Assembly: GCA_018257865.1 (NCBI GenBank)
Contig: JAEUBA010000131.1
Span: 1 to 58,459 of the forward strand
Length of the DNA: 58,459 bases
DNA from: Stereocaulon alpinum
Taxonomy: Eukaryota > Ascomycota > Lecanoromycetes > Lecanorales > Stereocaulaceae
Direction: 5' to 3'
The notes beneath the pieces are model-generated. The model saw nothing but the letters and a program-made list of their open reading frames with translations, had not been told where the DNA came from and did no database searches. Position 1 is the first letter of the stretch, and every line of letters begins with the position of its first letter. The translations under genes were made by a program, and so were the position numbers. Below are positions 1 to 12,960 of the stretch, one piece after another.

Positions 1-227
1 ACTAATTCTTACTATCTAGTCTTAATTATAGGGGAGGTATAATAGTTATAGTAGAGTTAGGGTAGGTATTATTATATTACCTAAAAAACTCTATATAGAG
101 TTCTTAGTAACTACGCGACGTCTCAATATTATTTAACCTATAATATATTAGGGGAGACATCTCAGCTCTGAATAGGTATTCAGGTTCGTAGCTAGCACCG
201 CGTATAGGTGTATCTCTATCGCTGGCC
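1..227 (-). mobile_element. Partial third copy of the 1.19-kb repeat element
   Basis: This stretch matches 6740-6964 and 9690-9913 almost base for base and ends at the same GCC terminus. The rest of the copy lies left of the window. Beyond the terminus the sequence changes to a minus-strand gypsy reverse transcriptase, so this copy also sits inside a retrotransposon. It carries more C-to-T and G-to-A changes than the two complete copies. The strand given assumes that the TTGA-repeat end is the tail, as for the other copies. Confidence 0.8.
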
Positions 228-3072
228 TATATAGAGCCGTACTAGGGCTAATAAAGCCCTTTTCTAAGTTCTCCTCCAGATATTCCCTTACTTTCTAGAG
301 CTTTTCACCTGATATTAGGTAGATTCAACTATATAGGGGACGTTTATTACCTTCTAACTAGATTTTGTGGTCGTATAGGCGGTAAGGGGGTAGGATATCA
401 GCTTTTATTCGGTTAAAGATATTAAGAAAGTTATAGTATTCTACTAGTAGCTTCTCCCGGATATCGCTACTAGTCTAGGCGGATATCTTATTAATATTTA
501 TAGGCTAATTAGCGGATTCCGCTCGCAGAGCCTTATTAATTTGCGATATTATTAGTGAGAAGTATTAAGCTCCGCGCCCCTTTACCTATTAAGAAGCCTA
601 TTTATAATAGGCGTTAGCGCTAATAGGCGCGATATTTAGCGGAGTCGACTTTAGTATAACTAGTATCTTCTTTAGTATTACGATTTTAGTAGCGGAGGTT
701 ACTGCCTGTAGTAGACGTTAAAGGATTTTTACTGGGGTAACCTCTTTTATTAGGAGGGCTAACCGCTTTAGTAGTACTAGCTATACTAGTAGTGCTAGCG
801 GAACGATATAGTTAGGGAATATAAGCTTATCGCAGCTTATATTAAGTAAGATATTATTAGTATTTATCTATAGCTTACTTAGTATTACCTTATAATTTCC
901 TAGCTTAATAATAAGTATCGGAATTATTAATTCGATACGTCCGTCGATATCTAAGGATAGGTATATTATATAGGTAATTAGGTTAGGTGCTAATTACCTA
1001 TTATACCCTCTTAAGGGGCGGGGTCGACTAATTAGTATAGGTGCGATACCTAATTTATTATAGAGAAAGTACGCTTCTTCTTTATTAATAAATAAAAATC
1101 TAGTAGCACCGGTATCTAGTAGGGCTAAGATAGTATATCTATTCTTCTAACTAAATAGAGTATAGGTGATAGTAAGTAGAGACCTAGCAAATAGGTCGGT
1201 ATTAAAACCAGAAGACGAAATTAGAATATCGCCGCTTAACGCGTCTATATTAAGGGCGATATATTTCCTAATAGGTTATTACTCTACGGCGGTGAGACTT
1301 GCTCTATAGTTAATATTTTATATATAGTAGAAGCCGGATAGGTATATATAGCCATAAAATATCCCTTCTTTCTATACTTAAAACATATAATTTCGGTAAG
1401 AGGCCTAGGAGATAGGCGGTAACTAGGCGATAAGGGGCGATATAGTATAAAAGGCGTATTTAGACGCTTTATCGCTGCTACTATAGTAGTAGCGGTAGTT
1501 ATAGTAGTAGTAGTCGCCTAGTTCGCTTAGCGATTTATCCTTACTTCTTAGGCCTATATCTAGCGGCTACGGTCTGTGTATAGTACCGCTACTAAGTTAT
1601 CTACCCGTTATATATAGATACGGAGCTCCTTAACGGTCCTAAACTTAGTAGGATACGTAGCGAGTACTTCCCTAAGTTATAAGCTACTCTTATCCTTTAG
1701 ATAATCTATTATAGACTTATCGGAGTAATTTAGGTAGCTAGCTAGCTTACGTACCTCTATAAAGAAGTTAGAGAATAATATATTAGCCCGCTAATAGAGA
1801 CGATTCTATTCTCAGCGGTAGTAATTCTCCTTATCTAAGTCGCTAAATAGGCTAGTAAGTAGCCTAATAACTATTACTAAGGTCTAGAAATACTCTAGAT
1901 TACTAATATAGTATAAGGTAATCGCTACTTTTGCCTTAGCCTTAGTACGTCTAATAATATATTTAACTTTCTCTAACTTAGTAGTAAAGTAGTCTCTATT
2001 TATATCTAGCTTATCCTAGATATCTTATATCTAACCTTCGAATTCTGGGTCTTTCCTATTAGTGAGGATCAGCGGATCTGGGTAACGTATACTTCGTTAA
2101 ACTCCTATTAAGGCGGTCGTATTAGGAGTTATATTATAGGGTGGTAGGAGAGGTAGCTTATTAACTTAGTATTATTCTCTTTCTAACTAGAGAACCTCGT
2201 CTAACTACTAGATATTACTTCTTATTTCCTCTAATTAGTCCCGTAGGGCTATATTTTCTTTATCTAAGGTTAATACCTTCGCCTAGTTAGTTTGAGTAGA
2301 CTATACTACTACTTTATATTATATATCTACCGCTTCTAATTCTTCTACCGTCTGTAATAACGTATCTCGCTCGCGTCGTAGATTATTTAATATATTAAGT
2401 ACCGCTTCGGGCTCCGCCGCTACTTAACGTTCTAACTAGATAGTACTTACTATTTCCTAAACGGATATAGCTTCTTCGGCCCCTTATAGGGCGTCCTTTA
2501 GTAGTAGAGACGTCCGTCTATACTTCTTTATATTTCTTAAAATATATTATCTTACGCGTTGATCTTCTATTAGATTTTTTAACTGCTGCTTAGTAGTATT
2601 CCTATCGTCTATCGTAGTACTAGTATAAGGCGGTAGTAAAGCGGTTATAAGGGGAGGTAGGTAGGAGTTAATTTTAAAATTAGTGTTATAGAGTATTAGA
2701 CTTAATACTAATATTAGGCTAGGGTAGTTACTTAATTAGGCTCGCTGTTATAACTACTGCGAGTTAGAGTAAGTAGAGTTTAGTTCTAATATTAGGTGAT
2801 TATATAGAACAAGTCGATATAGATAGTAATTAACTAGGAGAACTAAACTAAAGAAGAAGAAGAATTAATATATAGAGACTTCTTATATTACTACCCTTAC
2901 CAAGCCCCGCTAAGCTTCCCACTAGGGTTAGGGCACAGCTGTGATTGTATGCGATACCCCTATATATATACACGTAACACTATATCCTTTATATCCTTTC
3001 CATAACAGGTCCTACGCCGTCCGCGCGTTCCCCTGGTCCTAGTTAGTTATATTGCGGGATGACCCGTAACAC
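228..3072 (-). mobile_element. RIP-degraded Ty3/gypsy retrotransposon, minus strand (gypsy-A)
   Basis: Read on the minus strand, 2746-3072 looks like the 5' LTR. It is followed by a gag-like region (about 2650-1560), a CCHC-type zinc-knuckle remnant (about 1390-1355), an aspartyl protease motif LDTGAT (about 1135-1090) and the start of reverse transcriptase (about 420-228, with readable LEENLEKGFISPST). Many codons are now TAG or TAA where Gln or Trp would be expected, as RIP produces. The element is cut at 228 by a copy of the 1.19-kb repeat; the rest of RT, RNase H, integrase and the 3' LTR would lie outside the window. No intact coding sequence remains. Confidence 0.75.
2746..3072 (-). repeat. 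Putative 5' LTR of gypsy-A
   Basis: On the minus strand this 327-bp segment starts TGTTACGGG and ends GTTATAACA, giving the TG...CA ends and short inverted termini of an LTR. It lies directly upstream of the gag region, and it contains a TATA-like stretch. It is less RIP-damaged than the body. The partner LTR is outside the window, so its limits cannot be confirmed; a shorter version ending at 3007 is possible. Confidence 0.5.
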
Positions 3073-3276
3073 TTAAGCCGTTACTACCCCAGCGGTATAG
3101 AGTTCCCCTAAGGTACTATTATTAATTAAGTAACCGAAATATTTGCCTAGTCTAGACCCTTATAGACGTACTTAAATAAGTAAAATATAGACTTAATAGA
3201 GGCGTAGATCTTAATATTTAGATAAGCACAGTACTTCTTTAGAAGCTAGGGGTTATAAGGAATAACCTATTAGTTA
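3073..3276 (-). mobile_element. Helitron Rep/helicase relic, fragment 2 (interrupted)
   Basis: On the minus strand this fragment reads like the part of a Helitron protein just after the Rep domain, with VIPYNP followed further on by IKSIFYLFKYVYKG. It is the direct continuation of the Helitron at 12112-12960; the plus-strand gypsy element at 3282-12106 sits between them. Stops are RIP-type TAG and TAA. Downstream coding is cut off by the LTR of gypsy-A. Confidence 0.75.
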
Positions 3277-3281
3277 GTATA

Positions 3282-3554
3282 TATAAGGCGGAAGGCGAAT
3301 ATTAGTGCTGGGCCTAGTATACTTAGTAGGATTCTAGTATATTAGGCGAAGTTCCTAGCACGCTTAGTAAGCGGGCTTAGCTAGGGACTTAAAGAATCGC
3401 GTACGCCTCGAATTCCTTCTTACCTCCTTAGTTATTAGCTCTACTAGTAATCGAAGTATTATACTTATAATTACCTACCTATTTACCCTATAATAGTAAT
3501 TACGTGCCTAGTAGCTACGCAGCTCTATATTAAAAGAGGACTTACTACCTTATA
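3282..3554 (+). repeat. 5' LTR of gypsy-B
   Basis: This 273-bp LTR starts TATAAGG and ends CCTTATA. These termini are best explained as TGTAAGG...CCTTACA after C-to-T and G-to-A change. It differs from the 3' LTR at only a few positions, all transitions. GTATA lies just outside. Confidence 0.88.
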
Positions 3555-5776
3555 GTTCTAATAACTCCGTTCGCACGGAGCTACTTAGTTAGTAATAGTA
3601 AGTATAACCTAAGAGTCCCCTATTAACCTGCGAAGTCGTAGTATCGCACCGCAGGAAAGTACTACTAATATTATAACCTTATAAGAAGAGGTTATTAACC
3701 CTAAAGAAGCTATTAATATAGGAGGTACGTCCTCTAGCTATACTACTAGCGAGGGCGGCGACTAAAATAATAATATACCTCTAGTCTTTATACTAGTAAG
3801 CGAAGACCCCCGCTTAATAGGTCTAACTTAAAAGTAATATTATTAACTTATACTACTTAAGGCTAAGAAGTAGGTAGCTATTAAAAAGCTTAAACTCGCC
3901 GAATTTAAATATATATAAGGGTACTGTTATAAGTATAGCGATAACTACTACTATAATATATCTTATAAGCGAGTAAGTGTTACTAAGGTATCTAAGACGT
4001 AGTATCTTACCTACTATAACTTAGTAGTTATATTTATTTAAGACTATAAGGATTATATCGCCTCAGCCCCTCGCGACGACTTTTATATAAATAAGGAAAA
4101 GACTCGCTGGTCCTCCGCCTTTTTAGTAGATACGAAGAGGTAGACCTAGAGAAATATAAGAGATACTATACTATATAGTACCGGTAAACCTATATAGAAG
4201 GAGTATACTAACTAGTACTTAGATTAAGTTCGTAACCTAGTAGTTAAGTCTTATAATATAGGTCGCCAGCTAGCTAGGGCGACTATAAGAGATATATAGA
4301 TAGTCGCGAACTTTAATAATTACCTTATAGCCCTATAGGTATAGAGGGATCGCCCTATAGAAGACTAAGAACGTATAGAGACCCTATATAATAGAGTAGT
4401 TAAGAAGATCGCTTTAGAAGCTATAAAAGACGTACTCTAACCTACTACCTATACCTCGCTACTACTACAGTACTAAGGTATTAAGTAGAGGTTACGAAAA
4501 CTAAAGGAGCTACCTTTAACTAATAGGGCTTATACTAAGGAGAAGCCTAGTAAGTATAGTTAGCTATATATAAGACCTAGGACCTCCTATATAAAGGAGG
4601 ATAGTAAGAGATTATCCTCTTTAGCGTTATAAGGCCGCAGGCCTGCGCGAATTAAATATAAAGGCGGCGACTTAGCTAGTAAGTATAAGAAACCCCTCGC
4701 TAAGATTTAATATTATAAGTATAGGTAGTTTAGCTACTTTAAAGGCTCGCTAGATTACCTAAAGTACGTTACTAGTAACGAATCGCGTAACTTAGGTAGC
4801 GAAAAGGGAAAAGTTAAGACCTAATACTCGCTACTAAAGTATTAGGGTTACTACCTAATAAGCGGAAACCTTACGCTCTAATATTATAAGGAGAAATTAC
4901 TACGCTACTAGGCAGACGTAATATTACTACCCTAATAGATATTAGGGGTAAGGAGAACTTTATCTCGCAGTCCTTAATTAAAGGCGTATAGATACCGGAG
5001 CCTAATTAAGCCCTAACTATAGTACGTACTATTAATAGGTACTAAATACCGTTATATAGTATATATATATTAAACCTTAGTCTCGTAGATAGTACTAGAC
5101 GGAAGTAGGAGAGAACCTTAAAGGTATATACTATAGAGATATAAGGATACGACCTTATTCTTAGTTACCCCTAGATCTATAATATTAATCCTAATATCTG
5201 TTAGCGCGAGTAGTTCTAGATATACTATAATAAGCCTAGGACGTAGGCGAATATCGTACTTATTAATATAAAGCAGTTTGCTTTATTAGCTAATATAGTA
5301 ATTACGTATAGGAAAGGGGAAGCGTTTATCGTAATCCTATATAAGACTCTACTAGTAAGTAATAATAGTTATAATAGAGCCGTATAGTATAGAGCTACGT
5401 AGTTAGACGAGCCTAGCGTACTAAATAAGCTAGTAGGCTTAAAAGAGGTCTTTTTAGAAGAACTATCTAATAGCCTTAATACGTATAAATAAGTTAAGTA
5501 CCTAATAGACTTACTACCTAGTAAGCTACTAAAAAGTAGGCCGATTTATAATATATTATATAATAAACTCGTAGCGATTAGGGACTACCTAAGTACTATA
5601 CTTAAGAAGAAGTAGATTCGTCCCTTAAGTAGCCTAATAGGCTCGCTAGTATTATTTATAAGGAAAGTAGATAGCTCCTTATAGCTTTATATTAACTATA
5701 GAGGGCTTAATAAGGTAACTATTAAGAATAACTACTTATTACTATTACTCTTAGAAACCCTAGAGAGGTTTATAGG

Positions 5777-6964
5777 TTGATTGATTGGTTTATACGCCTA
5801 TTCTAGTATCTATATATACTAATGAGGGTGTTCTATTACATTATTTGTGAAACTAGTAGATGGTACACGTAGTATACCTTTCCTAGCCGCAAGAGAAACC
5901 ATAGTATAGTGCCTAGATAAAAACTCCCGCTTATCCTTAACGATGTAATTGCTTTTAGTCTAGGGATCACACCCTAGGCCTCCTTAACACCGGTAACTCT
6001 TAACTATATTCTTTAATATTATACTAAGCGCTCTATAACATTATTTCTAATACTAACTATAACACACGCCCTTCGTACCATACTTAGCTCTTAAGGACCC
6101 TACTATATTCTTCTATATCCTTCGACTTTATTATAGCGCTGAGCGCCCTATAACTTTCTTTAACCTTTACTATATTAATATAGGGGGGGGGGAGGAGGGG
6201 GTGTATAGCCGTCCTATAAGGGTTCGAGTTATTAGCGCTGATTAGTGGTATTCATTAGTGTCCGTAGTAGTACCGGATTTGGCTGTTCGGTGGTTTGCTG
6301 GTTGAGGATACGAGAAAGGGGGGAAGCCACATACACCGCCTAGGAGGCCTATACTCATATAAAGAATCGGATAGTATAATATCCCGCTGGTTATATTAGA
6401 TAGTACTTACTTCTATCCTTATATACTTTACTTTAGGGGGGAGCTAACCCTTCAGCTTATAATTATAGTTATACGGCGCCGCTTATACTAAAGGCTCGCC
6501 TAGCTACTTAGATAGGGGCCGTCCTTTTCTAAAATACGCCTTCTAATTTATAACTTAGTATATCCTTCTCTTAGTCCTATATACCTATAACCCCAGCCTT
6601 CCCCTAGGATAGACTGCGCGTTAGTCTTAACTAGTAGATACGTATCAAGCGCACGTAGATATTAGATTTTTCAAATTAACGGCTAGGTAGGTATTACCTA
6701 TACTCTTTACTTATTAGGCTAAGATACTACACCTGATACCAATTCTTGCTATCTAGTCTTAATCGTAGGGGAGGTATAATAGTTATAGTAGAGTTAGGGT
6801 AGGTGTTATCGCGTTGCCTAAAAAACTCTATATAGAGTTCTCAGCAACTACGCGACGTCTTAACATCGTTTAACCTGCAATATATTAGGGGAGATATCTT
6901 AGCTCTGAATAGGTATTCAGGTTCGTAGCTAGTACCGCGTACAGGTGTATCTCTATCGCTAGCC
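5777..6964 (-). mobile_element. 1.19-kb unclassified insertion element, copy 1
   Basis: A 1188-bp insertion interrupts the gypsy-B reverse transcriptase and is flanked by a 12-bp direct duplication, GAGGTTTATAGG (5765-5776 and 6965-6976). The left end is a short TTGA repeat that differs in length between copies; the right end is constant (GCTAGCC). Read on the minus strand it would thus have a fixed head and a variable AATC-type tail, as in non-LTR elements or SINEs. It contains a long G run (6183-6200). No long ORF and no recognisable protein were seen. It keeps far more CpA and TpG than the gypsy around it, so it arrived later. Confidence 0.85.
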
Positions 6965-8720
6965 GAGGTTTATAGGTACTAAGTACTTTACTAAGATTAA
7001 TATTCGTAATACGTATTATAGGATACGGGTATATAAAGGAGATAAGTAGAAAACCTCCTTCCGGACTTACTATAGCTAGTTTAAGTACTAAGTAATACCT
7101 TTTAGCCTTATAAATACCCCTATAACCTTCTAGTTATATATTAATAAAGTACTTAAGCTATATATTAATATATACTGCGTAGTCTATCTAGACGACGTAC
7201 TAATCTACTCTAAAATAGAAGAGTTATATTAGGAGTATATATAAAAGGTACTATATACTTTACTAAAGTATCAGCTCTATACGAAGTTACTAAAGTATAT
7301 ATTTAATCGTAGCGAGGTTACCTTCTTAGGATTTATAGTAACCCCGCGTAGTATCTAAATAGAGTAGTTATATATTAATACGGTTACTAAGTAGCTAGAA
7401 CTAAGGTCTATAAAAGATATACTAGTCTTCCTTAGCTTCGTAGGCTTCTATTAGCGATCTATAAAAGGCTTCTTATAGATCGCAGCGCCTTTAACCGACC
7501 TAACCTAAAGAAGTAAGAAGGGCAAAGTTAAGTAACCCTTCGTATTTAATAATATTATATATAAGGCGTTTTAAATACTTAAGTAAGTATTTACTACTAT
7601 ATCTATCCTAGAATACTATAACTAGGAGTAAGCGCTTAGAATAGAAACTAATACTTCTAAAGTAGGTATAAGTAGAGTACTTAGCTAGCTAAGTAAGGAT
7701 AAGTAGTAGTATCCTATTATATTCTTTAGCTATAAATTTAAAGGAGTAGAGATACGCTAAGATACGTATAATAAAGAACTATATATAATTATACTAGGAT
7801 TTAAGTACTAGAGGTACTACTTATAAGGTAGTAAATACCTAATCTGTATAATTATTAATTATAATAACCTTTATTACTTTATAACTATAAAGGAGCTTAA
7901 TACGAAGTAGATTCGCTAGGCTAAGAAGTTAGCTGCGTTTAACTTTATAATTAAATACCGCAAGGGAAAACTTAACCCTACGGATACGCCGTTAAGAAGG
8001 CCTAATATTATTAAACCGAATAGTAGCGAGGATAGTAATAAAGACTTCCTCCCTACCTTACGAAGTAAGCTCCGTAATTAGGAATACTAACCTAATATAT
8101 AGGAACGTAATAGCGTACCTATAAGTATTAAACTAGTAGTATTAATAGCGTAACTAGATAGTATTACTATTATAGATACCTAAGTTATAGACTTAGATAA
8201 GAAGGTACTTAATAGATAGACTTATATTCTAGACGTTATATAGTCGTCCTAACTTCTAGTTTACTAGGTTTTAGAGTCGGAGAGGTCTTATTTAGATTTA
8301 CGAGAACTAATAGTAGTATAGCTACTTAAGCTGCAGTAGAAGGATACTTTCGTTATTAAGTAGGAGTAGCGCTAAAGGTACGTAACTAAATTAAATAAGC
8401 TTTTAAAATAGGGTATAAGCGAGGATAGACTACTATATTATAGCCTAGCAGTTTATATACTAAGCGACCTAGTAATAAAGGAAGAGATCCTTCGTATAAA
8501 TTATAATAACCCTAGTGCTAGATACTTTAGTTATAAGCGTACCGAAGAAGGTATTAGGTCTAAATATTATTAGCCTAGTATAATAAGTAATATTAGAGAG
8601 TACGTTCGTAGTTACTTAGATTATTAGAGGGTACGAGTATATTACTATAAACTATACGGTAAACTAACCTTAATCCTACTAGGTAGCACGACGCCTTTCT
8701 ATACTATAATAATAGACTTT

Positions 8721-9913
8721 GATTGATTGATTGATTGGTTTATACGCCTATTCTAGTATCTATATATACTAATGAGGGTGTTCTATTATATTATTTGTGA
8801 AACCAGTAGATAGTACACGTAGTGTGCCTTTCCTAGCCGTAAGAGAAACCATAGCATAGTACCTAGATAAAAACTCCCGCTTATCCTTAACGATGTAATT
8901 GCTTTTGGTCTGGGGATTATACCCTAGGCCTCCTTAATACCGGTAACTCTTAACTATATTCTTTAATATTATGCTGAGCGCTTTATAATATTATTTCTAA
9001 TACTAACTGTAATATACGCCCTTCGTACTATACTTAGCTCTTAAGGACCCTGCTGTATTCTTCTATATCCTTCGACTTTATTATAGCGCTGAGCGCCCTG
9101 TAACTTTCTTTGACCTTTACTGTGTCGATATAGGGGGGGGGGAGGAGGGGGTATATAGCCGTCCCGTAAGGGTTCGAGTTATTAGCGCTAATTAGTGGTG
9201 TTTATTAGTGTCCGTAGTAGTACCGGATTTGGCTGTTCGGTGGTTTACTAGTTGAGGATACGAGAAAGGGGGGAAGCTATATACACCGCCTAGGAGGCCT
9301 ATACTCGTATGAAGAATCGGATAGTATACATCCCGCCGGTTGTATTAGATAGTACTTACTTCTATCCTTATATACTTTGCTTTAGGGGGGAGCTAACCCT
9401 TCAGCTTGTAATTATAGTTATACGGCGCCGCTTATACTAAAGGCTCGCCTAGCTACTTAGATAGGGGCCGTCCTTTTCTAAAATACGCCTTCTAATTTAT
9501 AACCTAGTATATCCTTCTCTTAGTCCTGTATACCTATAACCCTAGCCTTCCCCTAGGATAGACTGCGCGTTAGTCTTAACTGGTAGATATGTATCAAGCG
9601 CACGTAGATATTAGATTTTTTGAATTAACGGCTGGGTAGGTATTACCTATACTCTTTACTTATTAGGCTAAGATACTATACCTAATACCAATTCTTACTG
9701 TCTAGTCTCGATCGTAGGGGAGGTATAATAGTTATAGTAGAGTTAGGGTAGGTATTATCGCGTTACCTAAAAAACTCTGCATAGAGTTCTTAGCAACTAC
9801 GCGACGTCTCAACATCGTTTAACCTATAATATATTAGGGGAGATATCTCAGCTCTGAATAGGTATTCAGGTTCGTAGCCAGTACCGCGTACAGGTGTGTC
9901 TCTATTACTAGCC
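8721..9913 (-). mobile_element. 1.19-kb unclassified insertion element, copy 2
   Basis: A second complete copy, in the same orientation as copy 1, lies in the gypsy-B integrase. It is flanked by a 12-bp duplication, ATAATAGACTTT (8709-8720 and 9917-9928), with three filler bases before the right-hand duplication. The left end has one more TTGA-type unit than copy 1. The two copies align end to end with mostly C/T and G/A differences. Confidence 0.85.
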
Positions 9914-11833
9914 AATATAATAGACTTTATTATAGATATACCCCCTACTAAGGACGTATATATAGGAAAAACTTATAATACGATCTTAGTCTTAGTAGAT
10001 AAGCTTACGAAACATATAATATATATAGTAACTATAAAAGACTTAATAGTAAATAGCCTAGTAGATATAATATAGAGGGAATTCCTCTTATTATAAGGTA
10101 TAATATAAGAATTAATTACGGATCGAGGCTCGCTATTTACTAGTAAGTTCTAGATAACACTTTACTAGCACTTAGGTACGAAGTATAAGCTTAGTACTAT
10201 ATTCTACCCTTAAATAGATAGTTAGACTAAGAGGTAGAACTAAGTACTTAAATACTACCTATAAGTATACTATAACTATAAGTAGGATAATTAGCCGGAA
10301 TTACTACTAATAGCGATATTCGTATATAATAATAGTATATACGTAAGTACTAAGCGAACCCCGTAAGACCTACTAATAGGCTATATAGTAAATCTAAGTA
10401 GTACTTTTAAGGGTAGAAGCCTAAAAGGGGAGGCGCCGCTTACTATAGAGCGAGTAGAATAGTTACGTAAATCCCGATCGTATTTAAAAGGGATATAGGA
10501 GTAAGCTACTAAGTAGTAAGTAAAGTACTATAATAGTAACTATAAAGTTATAACCTTTAAGGAGGGTAATAAAGTACTACTACGAAGTATAAATATACGT
10601 ACCTTACGCCTAAAGAAGAAGCTTAATTATAGGTAACTAAGACTATTTAAGGTACTAGAGAAGATAGGTAAGTAAGTATATAAATTAGAACTTCCTACTA
10701 AATATAGTAGGATTTATCTAGTATTCTATATATTAATACTAGAGCCTTAGTATTTATAAGGTAATAACCTAAAGCCGTAAGTAGTCCTTATTAACGAAGA
10801 AGAGGAATAGGAAGTTAATAAGGTGCTAGATAAGAGGACTAGTAATAGCTACCTTAAGTATCTTATTAAGTAGAAGGATACTTACCCTTATAAGGATTTA
10901 TAGGAACTAGTTAAGTTTCTTAGTAATATAAAGGACTCTATTAGGGATTTCGAGTAAGTAAGTAAGTAAGTAACTATAGTATAGTAAGACCCTAAGTTAT
11001 AAGTAAGTAAAAGATAAGGTAGGCTATAAAAGAGGGGATAGCTAGTAACTTAAAATAAGGCCTATAGGTAAATCTATTAGCCCTAAAGGGTATAACTACC
11101 TAATTACGTAAAAAGCGTATATAAGAATCGAAGAGAGCCCCGTAGGGCGAAAGCTAATTAGTAGCAGTAAGCGCTATAAGGAAAAAGTAGAGGGCTATAA
11201 GGCCTAAGTACCTAAGTATAACTACCTAGTATTAGCACGCCTAATCTATATAGGCCTAAATAGAGTAACGACTTACCCTAAACGCTTAACCCTAAAGGGC
11301 CAGCAGGCGCCGCTGCGAGGCAGGTAGGGGGTAGGATAGGTATAAGTAGGGTAGGAGGCGGTATTAGGAGATTCGCGAGATCGCTATATTAGGCTATAAC
11401 ACTTAGCTAACTAAGATTAACACGCTAGATTCGAATACCTTAGTAAGTAAGCTGCTCTACTGCCGTAAGAATATTAAGCTACTATAGTAATACTACTAAT
11501 ACCGACGCTTAATAATACGTAAGAATTAGGAGATAAATACTTACTATTATTAGAAGCTTAATATTACTTACTAGTAGAAAGAAGACTAAACGAATTATTA
11601 TAAGGTTTAGTAAGTACGGAACGCGCTGCTACGTTCGCTACCTTAAAAGTAAAGTAATTCGCGAAACGCGTTACTATTCCGTAATACGCTACTACTTTAT
11701 ACTAAGTTGTAATAACTACGTTACTAGGGTCGTAAGCTCTATAAGTATTAGGCCTATAAGTAGTAGTATTACTACTACTAGGATTAACCTATAATAAGGC
11801 TTAGGGACTAAACCTCCTAAGGGGGAGGATAGT

Positions 11834-12106
11834 TATAAGGCGGAAGGCGAATATTAGTACTAGGCCTAGTATACTTAGTAGGATTCTAGTATATTAGGCG
11901 AAGTTCCTAGCACGCTTAGTAAGCGGGCTTAGCTAGGGACTTAAAGAATCGCGCACGCCTCAAATTCCTTCTTACCTCCTTAGTTATTAGCTCTACTAGT
12001 AATCGAAGTATTATACTCGTAATTACCTACCTATTTACCCTATAATAGTAATTACGTGCCTAGCAGCTACGCAGCTCTATATTAAAAGAGGACTTACTAC
12101 CTTATA
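11834..12106 (+). repeat. 3' LTR of gypsy-B
   Basis: This is the second 273-bp LTR, preceded by a purine-rich tract and followed by the GTATA target duplication. It matches 3282-3554 with rare transitions only. Confidence 0.88.
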
Positions 12107-12111
12107 GTATA

Positions 12112-12960
12112 GCCCTCTAGAGTAGGCTCTATATACGGGCGTCGATAATACGGGTATACTCCCTCAGTATTAAACGATAACTTATTATAAATATCCTTAG
12201 GGAAGAACTTAGAGCACTAGTTCTTCTCTTTATTCTAGCAGATACCGGAGGCTGAGTAACGGTAATAGATTATATAAGTAGTTACTAACTTATAGAGTAC
12301 TAGGTCCTTCGTCTTATTAGGAATAACGGCCTAGACGGCGTTATTAATCTAAGAGATATATCTAATTTTATCCTCCTTACAAATAATAAGAAGGATATAG
12401 GCGTACGGTAGACCTCGCTTTTAAAATTTAACTATATAGTAATAACTAATATAGGCGCCTAAGATATATCTCTTAAAAAGATCCTTAAGAAGCTCCTAGA
12501 GCTTTATATTAAAAACCTATACCTATATATTATAAACCTCCGTCGTCGATAAACTAGGTCGAATAGAACGGCGGACGTTAGCTTAGTTCGGGTTATATAT
12601 AAAAGTTATAAAGAAGGTAGGATTACCTTAATACTATACTACTATTAAAGCGTCCTCTATATCTGCCTTATAGCTTTAGGGTTACTAGCTATACTAGATA
12701 GTAGAATAGTAACCTTACTACTAAGATCGCTAAGCCTTAGATCTAAATTATTATATAGTTAATTAATTAAGCCTTTATAGCTGAGTACCCGAATTTTATA
12801 CTAATACTTAATATACTAATTTAGGTTATTCTATTTAATAGCAGCGTAAGCGTTAGTAACGAAGTAGCTAAGGAGACGCTTAGAATAGAGTAATTAAGAG
12901 AATCTACTATTACGGTACTATTATAGTATTAGCAGAAGAATTCTTTAAAATATCGAATCT
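12112..12960 (-). mobile_element. Helitron Rep/helicase relic, fragment 1
   Basis: On the minus strand several blocks typical of the Helitron replication initiator can be read through RIP stops. In order these are an upstream block around KRLLSYFVTNAYAAI (about 12880), a GNPTFFITF block (about 12615), the diagnostic KRGLPYAYILL block (about 12410; the family has QKRGLPHAHIL), and a CSKFFPK-like block with a YRR motif (about 12200-12140). The reading resumes at 3276 on the other side of gypsy-B. The Pif1-like helicase half would lie beyond gypsy-A, outside the window. This is a rolling-circle DNA transposon and is not functional. Confidence 0.8.

Larger units (their letters stand above)
3282..12106 (+). 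mobile_element. RIP-degraded Ty3/gypsy retrotransposon with paired LTRs (gypsy-B)
   Basis: LTRs at 3282-3554 and 11834-12106 are the same length and nearly identical, and flanking GTATA (3277-3281 and 12107-12111) is a 5-bp target duplication. A purine-rich tract (about 11819-11830) precedes the 3' LTR. Inside, in order, are gag-like sequence (about 3600-4900), a protease region (about 4930-5200), reverse transcriptase (5560-5776, then 6965-7600, with the catalytic box YLDDVLIYSK at about 7184-7213), RNase H, the integrase zinc-binding region (about 8580-8670), the integrase core (9917-10400, including DRGS) and a chromodomain-like tail (about 10640-10760). Domain order RT-RH-IN fixes the family. 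Two 1.19-kb insertions split RT and integrase. Nonsense codons are everywhere; it is dead. Confidence 0.9.

Noticed and set aside
6215..6235. Pol III B-box-like GGGTTCGAG in the 1.19-kb element
   Set aside because: A single short match without a matching A box at proper distance; noted only as something to test, not claimed as a promoter.
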